NCBI GenBank assembly: GCA_050084515.1
Contig: CM114272.1
Coordinates: 1,674,001 to 1,738,000, forward strand
Direction of reading: 5' to 3'
Length of the DNA stretch: 64,000 nucleotides
DNA from: Blasia pusilla
Taxonomy: Eukaryota > Marchantiophyta > Marchantiopsida > Blasiales
The position numbers and the translations under genes are program-made. The notes below the pieces were generated by a model. That model ran no database searches and was not told the DNA's origin. It was given only the letters and a program-made list of their open reading frames with translations. Below are positions 59,744 through 64,000 of the stretch, piece after piece (within the stretch, counting starts at the first letter, position 1; every line of letters starts with the position of its first letter).

Positions 59744-62700
59744 ATGGATCCTATATATATGGAGCTTGAATTCGGAGTGAGGGAGTCGAAAGAGATCGAT
59801 CTGGAGCCCGAAGTGAAGGGCGATGCGAGCGGAGAGGACGATGTCGTCCTTCCAGCATCGAGCCCCCACACAAGAAATGGTGCGTATGAGTCTCGAATTT
59901 CCCTTGTCTTGATCTTTCTTGATGAACTTCGATCACGTCTCCCCACTTTCTTTCTCTTCTTTTCGGACTCCATTCCATCGATCAGAGGAGTACAGGACTC
60001 GAATTGCTTCCGTTCCCGATCTCCCTCGTGCGTGAGCCTCCATCTGCGCTCGCACTACTCCCATCGCAGAATCTGGAGCTCGAACCCCTCCCGCTCTTCA
60101 GGCAGCGCTCCAGAAGAGCGCAGCGCAGTCGTAGCTCCAGATTATGGGCTTTCAGTACTTCGTAGCTGCAGATTTTGTGCTTTCAGTCCTTCGTTGCTCC
60201 AGGTTGAGTGGTTTTCAGATGCTTCGTTGCTCCAGATTGAGTGGTTTTCAGACGCTTCGTAGCTCCAGATTGTGTGGTTTTCAGATGCTTCGTAGCTCCA
60301 GATTGTGTGGTTTTCAGATGCGGGCTTTCATTACTTCGTGGCTCCAGATTTTGTGCTTTCAGTACTTAGTAGCTCCAGATTGTGTGGTTTTCAGATGCTT
60401 CATAGCTCCAGATTGTGCGGTTTCCAGATGCGGGCTTTCATTACTTCGTAGCTCCAGATTGTGGGCTTTCAGTAATTCGTAGCTCCAGATTGTGTGCTTT
60501 CCAGTTGCGGGTTTTCATTGCTTCGTAGCTCCAGATTATGGGCTTTCGGTCCTTCAAAGCTTCACATTGTGTGCTTTCAGTAATTCGTAGCTCCAGATTA
60601 TGGGCTTTCAGTACTTGGCAGTTCCAGATTGTGGGCTTTCAGTACTTCGTAGTTTCAGTTTGTGTTCTTTCCAGATGCGGGCTTTCAGGATTTCGTAGCT
60701 CCAGATGCGGCGCTCTCAGATTAATACACACTTTCAGTACTTCGTCGCTCCAAATCCTGTGCTTGCAGATTTTTACAGACTATCTGCACTTTGTAGCTCC
60801 AAATTCTGTGCTTTCAGGTTAAGAATACTTCGTTGCTCTAGATTCTGTGCTTTCAGGTTAACGAAGACTTCCTTTACTTCGTAGCTCCAAATTCTGTGCT
60901 TTATGGCGTTCAGTAATTCGTAGCTCTACAACAGATTCTGTGCTCTCATTAACTCGCAGCTCCAGATCGTGTGCTTTTCCTCTTTCGATAATCCAGAGCT
61001 CGACATTCGTTCTCTCGATAATTCGTAGATAGATCCAGATCCAGATTCTGTGCTTTCAGTAACTCATACTTCGACTTTCATTCTTCCAATAATTCCCAGA
61101 TCCAGATTCTGTTCTGTTCCTTCAGATTTGACTTTCAGTCATTCGAAGCTCAAGATTCTGTGCTTTCCGCTTCCGTCACACTTTCGCTGCTTCGTATCTC
61201 CAGATTCTGTGCTTTCAGATTCAGACTTTCAGTAGTTCGTACTTTCGGGTTTATTCTTCCCAAAAGTCGAAATGCAGATCCTCATTCTGTGCTTCCAGAT
61301 TAGTCAAGCTTCCAGTGATTCTTTCGCAGCTCCAGATTCGCGTCATATGCTTTCCGATTGGCCAGAAGTTCGGTAATTCGTAGCTCCAGATTCTGAGGTT
61401 ACAGATGTGATTAACTCTGCCGTTCACTACTAATTCAATTCGTCGCGTGTTTTCCTCCGTCCGTCCCTCCTGCCCTTTCTGTTTCCGTCGCGACGGACGG
61501 GCGTCGCAGGGAACCTGTGGACCGCGACGGCGCATGTGATCACGGCCGTGATTGGGTCTGGCGTCCTGTCCCTCGCCTGGGCCATTGCGATGATGGGCTG
61601 GGCCGTGGGCCCCGCCGTCCTCCTGATCTTCGGCGCCGTCACGTACTACACGTCCTGCATGCTGGCGGACTCCTATCGCTATCCGGATCCCACGGGAGCG
61701 CGCAACTGCAGCTACATGGACGCCGTCAAAGCCCACCTCGGTACGTACGCGTTTCCCGTCCCCTCTCCATGCTCGCGTCCGCATGCTCGCCCCGTGGACT
61801 CCTTTCCCTATACTTCCCCCTCTACTCTACCCTACATCTCTAGTACTCTACAGTATCTCCCTACTACACGGACCCACCGTAGAGGCTCTACGGCGTATGC
61901 CGTGTGTTCGTCCGTCGGCTGAAATAAATAAACGATAGTGGGAACTTCCCATCCATCCTTTTTATTTCATCCGGCGAACGAACGCTTGTCGGTTGGGTCG
62001 CGGATGAGTCGGGAGCGAGAGTGAGAGGGGGGACCGAATTTTCGTTGCGGTGGCAATATTGGGAAGCGAATGAGTGTTCTCTTCCGCGAGCTCGAGATGG
62101 TGAGTTTTCTCTTGTGCTTCGTGGGGTCACTGCGTTTTCGCGAGGGGGAAAAAAATTTGGTGGTGGGGCGGGAGGAGCGGATGGACTGGTTGGGGAGGGA
62201 GGGACCGATTCTGCGAGTTTAGTAGTTATGGGGGATCGGAGTTCTCTTTTGCGTGTGCGGGTTGTTTTGTTTTGGCGAGGTCGAGATGGGATGGTTAGTT
62301 GTTGCTTGAATGGCTGGAGTGGGGAGGAAAGGAAAGGAGGGACCGGTTTTTCGGTCCCTCGCTCCATTCGTTCGCTTTGAGGGAGGGAGTGAGTGAGTCC
62401 AGTAGTCTTTTGAGGGAGTGACTCGAATTTGTGAGGAATGATGTTTCGTTTTGGTGAGTGCTTCATTAGTTAGAGATGAAGTGGATATGGCGTTGGGCTG
62501 AACGCTAATGGTGAGCGCGTGCGGGGAAATGCAGGGCGGAGGCAGGTCATAGCGTGCGGGATACTGCAGTACTTCTCGATGTTTGGAACTGCAGTGGGCT
62601 ACACCATCACTTCATCCCACAGCCTCGTGTGAGTCGAATAAGATTGTTGTTGTTTTTTCTTGTTTTGTTTTGGTTGATTAGGATCACGAAGGACTGGGTG

Positions 62701-63900
62701 CTGGGGACTGACGGAGTATTGATGATGAGTGAATTGATTGACTGATTGCAGAGCGATCCAACGAGCGGGCTGCTACCATCGCCAGGGACATGAAGCCAAA
62801 TGCGAGACGTCGCTGAGCTTCTACATGCTGGGATTCGGAGCCATGGAGATCTTCTTCGCGCAGATACCAGACTTCGACCAGATCTGGTGGCTCTCCATCG
62901 TGGCTGCGATCATGTCGCTCACTTACTCCGGAATCGGCCTCGGCCTCGGCATCTCCAAGCTTGCAGGTGGTACTCCTCCTCCTCCCTCATCTGCCGATCC
63001 ATTCACTTCAAATCCTGTCACCTCTTCGAGCATGAAAGGCATGAAGTGCTTCTAGATGTGGGCATGAAGTGCTTCCATGCGTTCCCCACATCTAGAAGCA
63101 GATTAATGTAGAGGAGTAGGGTAGGAATGCTCACGTATGGATCCGGGAGACGAGGAAGAATGGAGGGAAATTCGGTCCAGTCCACTAGTTCCATTTGGGA
63201 TTCGCCGCTTGTTTAAACTTCAAAGCTAGCTCGAAAACACCTTCAGCGATTCTCTGCTCCGATCAGCGGGTGCCATTTCTCGCATTCACGCGTGATTTTC
63301 TGATGAATGTGGGAGTTCGGGCAGTGATTTACTGACGATGAATGTGGGAATTCGGGCCGTGGTGCAGAGAGCGGAATTCTGGGTAACTTGACAGGGGCGA
63401 GCATCGGGACAGGAGCCGATGAAGTATCCATTACTGCGAAGCTCCTGTCGGTTTTCAGTGCACTGGGCAACATGGCTTTCGCCTACTCCTTCTCCACCAT
63501 CCTCACCACCATCCAGGTCAGTCGGATCTCTGAGAAACCCCAGCATTCATTCGCAAAACATGGCTTTCGTTGCACCACGAATCCATGGATTGTTAGCAGC
63601 TGCTGCTGCTGCTGTTGTTGTAGTAGAAGTAGATCAGAAAGGCCTGACTGGTGGTGATGGTGGATGGAGCAGGACACATTGAAGAGCCCTCCGGCGGAGA
63701 ACAAGACGATGAAGAGGGCGAGTCTGGTTGCGATCATAACCACGACCCTGTTCTACATGTCGGTGGGGTGCGCTGGCTATGGCGCGTTTGGTAGCGACGC
63801 TCCCGGGGACCTGCTCACGGGATTCGGCTTCTTCGAGCCATGGTGGCTGGTGGATTTTGGCAACGCATGCCTCGTTCTTCACCTCGTCGGAGCTTATCAG
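59744..63900 (+). CDS. Amino acid permease (AAP/AAAP family) transporter, 3' part beyond the window
   Basis: Plasma-membrane proton-coupled amino acid importer by family (Aa_trans). I assembled six exons from GT-AG sites with consistent phases: 59744-59879, 61510-61740, 62535-62628, 62752-62966, 63368-63516 and 63673-63900, giving 351 codons of an expected 460-490. Exon 1 gives an acidic cytosolic N-terminus. Exon 2 carries the hallmark NLWTATAHVITAVIGSG and LSLAWAIAMMGWAVGPAV (usual AIAQLGW reads AIAMMGW) plus YYTSCMLADSYR and YMDAVKAHLG. Exon 3 has QYFSMFGTAVGYTIT. Exon 4 has CYHRQGHEAKC and DFDQIWWLSIVAAIMSLTYS with SGIGLGLGISKLA. Exon 5 has LTGASIG and ALGNMAFAYSFSTILTTIQ. Exon 6 has DTLKSPPAENKTMKRASL, GCAGYGAFG, PGDLLTGFGF and VDFGNACLVLHLVGAYQ. 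The last donor is at 63901. I chose the exon 5 acceptor at 63367 over one at 63381 because the extra residues match the family. No disabling change is visible. Confidence 0.93.
60130..61420. repeat. Minisatellite filling intron 1 of the AAP gene
   Basis: About 30 degenerate units of roughly 35-45 bp read TTCGTAGCTCCAGATT(G/C)TG, then TG(C/G)TTTTCAG or GGCTTTCAGTA. Units are regular at 60140-60560 and drift apart toward 61400. The word TTTCAG occurs in most units, so the intron has dozens of acceptor-like sites before the real one at 61509. Confidence 0.9.
61741..62534 (+). other. AAP intron 2
   Basis: Bounded by GTACGT at 61741 and GCAG at 62534. It starts with C/T-rich DNA and continues with G-rich DNA. 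The open frames inside it have no family resemblance. Confidence 0.75.
63047..63100. repeat. 16-bp perfect inverted repeat in AAP intron 4
   Basis: Arms 63047-63062 (TGCTTCTAGATGTGGG) and 63085-63100 are exact reverse complements around a 22-nt loop. The loop repeats the GCATGAAGTGCTTC word found on the left side of the hairpin. Confidence 0.9.
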
Positions 63901-64000
63901 GTGAATTCCTCCTCCACACGAATCTATACTTTCTCGAAACTCAGTTCCCATTCGCTCTCCTCCTCCTCCTGGTTTTTGAGTGTAGAGGTGAAGCTTGGAG

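Noticed and set aside
1-64000. tRNA, rRNA or LTR-retrotransposon genes
   Set aside because: I looked for tRNA-like B-box words, rRNA cores, reverse transcriptase and integrase motifs and paired LTRs, and saw none that I could support by reading.

Overview
This is eukaryotic, land-plant nuclear DNA. The evidence is a multi-exon plant amino acid permease (AAP) gene with GT-AG introns, a STIG1-type cysteine-rich secreted peptide, a plant-style CCCH zinc-finger gene, a BYPASS1-like gene and a decayed plant Helitron. Low gene density and heavy local tandem duplication are compatible with a spore-bearing lineage (bryophyte or lycophyte/fern grade), but I cannot name the species.

Four genes are recognised, all on the + strand and all in GC-richer islands. 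They are a BYPASS1/DUF793-like helical protein (5990-7204), a four-finger CCCH protein (16014-17324), a short STIG1-like secreted peptide (38570-38833), and the first six exons of an AAP-type transporter (59744-63900) that runs off the right end. A Helitron Rep-helicase relic with stops and frameshifts lies at about 11.4-14.2 kb. Nothing suggests that the genes form one pathway. They look like independent plant genes spaced 9-21 kb apart.

The rest is AT-rich gene-free DNA and many separate tandem-repeat arrays, with units from about 33 to 300 bp. Each array has its own unit sequence, and together they cover roughly a third of the window. Arrays also occur inside genes: two in-frame repeats in the CCCH coding region, one filling AAP intron 1, and duplications in presumed untranslated regions. 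Most long ORFs outside the four genes come from arrays whose unit is a multiple of three or carries no stop in any frame.

A second recurring structure is the short, near-perfect inverted repeat with little or no loop. At least nine are present and several sit inside direct-repeat arrays. They look like local inverted duplications made by the same replication-slippage or template-switch process that made the arrays. A third observation is that several gene-proximal arrays carry the splice-acceptor-like word TTTCAG in nearly every unit.

Layout: 0-4.5 kb gene-free; 4.5-7.3 kb BYPASS1-like gene; 7.4-11.2 kb repeats and AT-rich DNA; 11.4-14.2 kb Helitron relic; 14.9-18.2 kb CCCH gene with flanking duplications; 18.2-22 kb AT-rich; 22-36.8 kb array after array; 36.9-39.4 kb STIG1-like gene; 39.5-49.8 kb arrays and a GC-rich island without a recognised gene; 50-57 kb AT-rich with degenerate arrays; 57.7-59.6 kb GC-rich arrays; 59.7-64 kb AAP gene.
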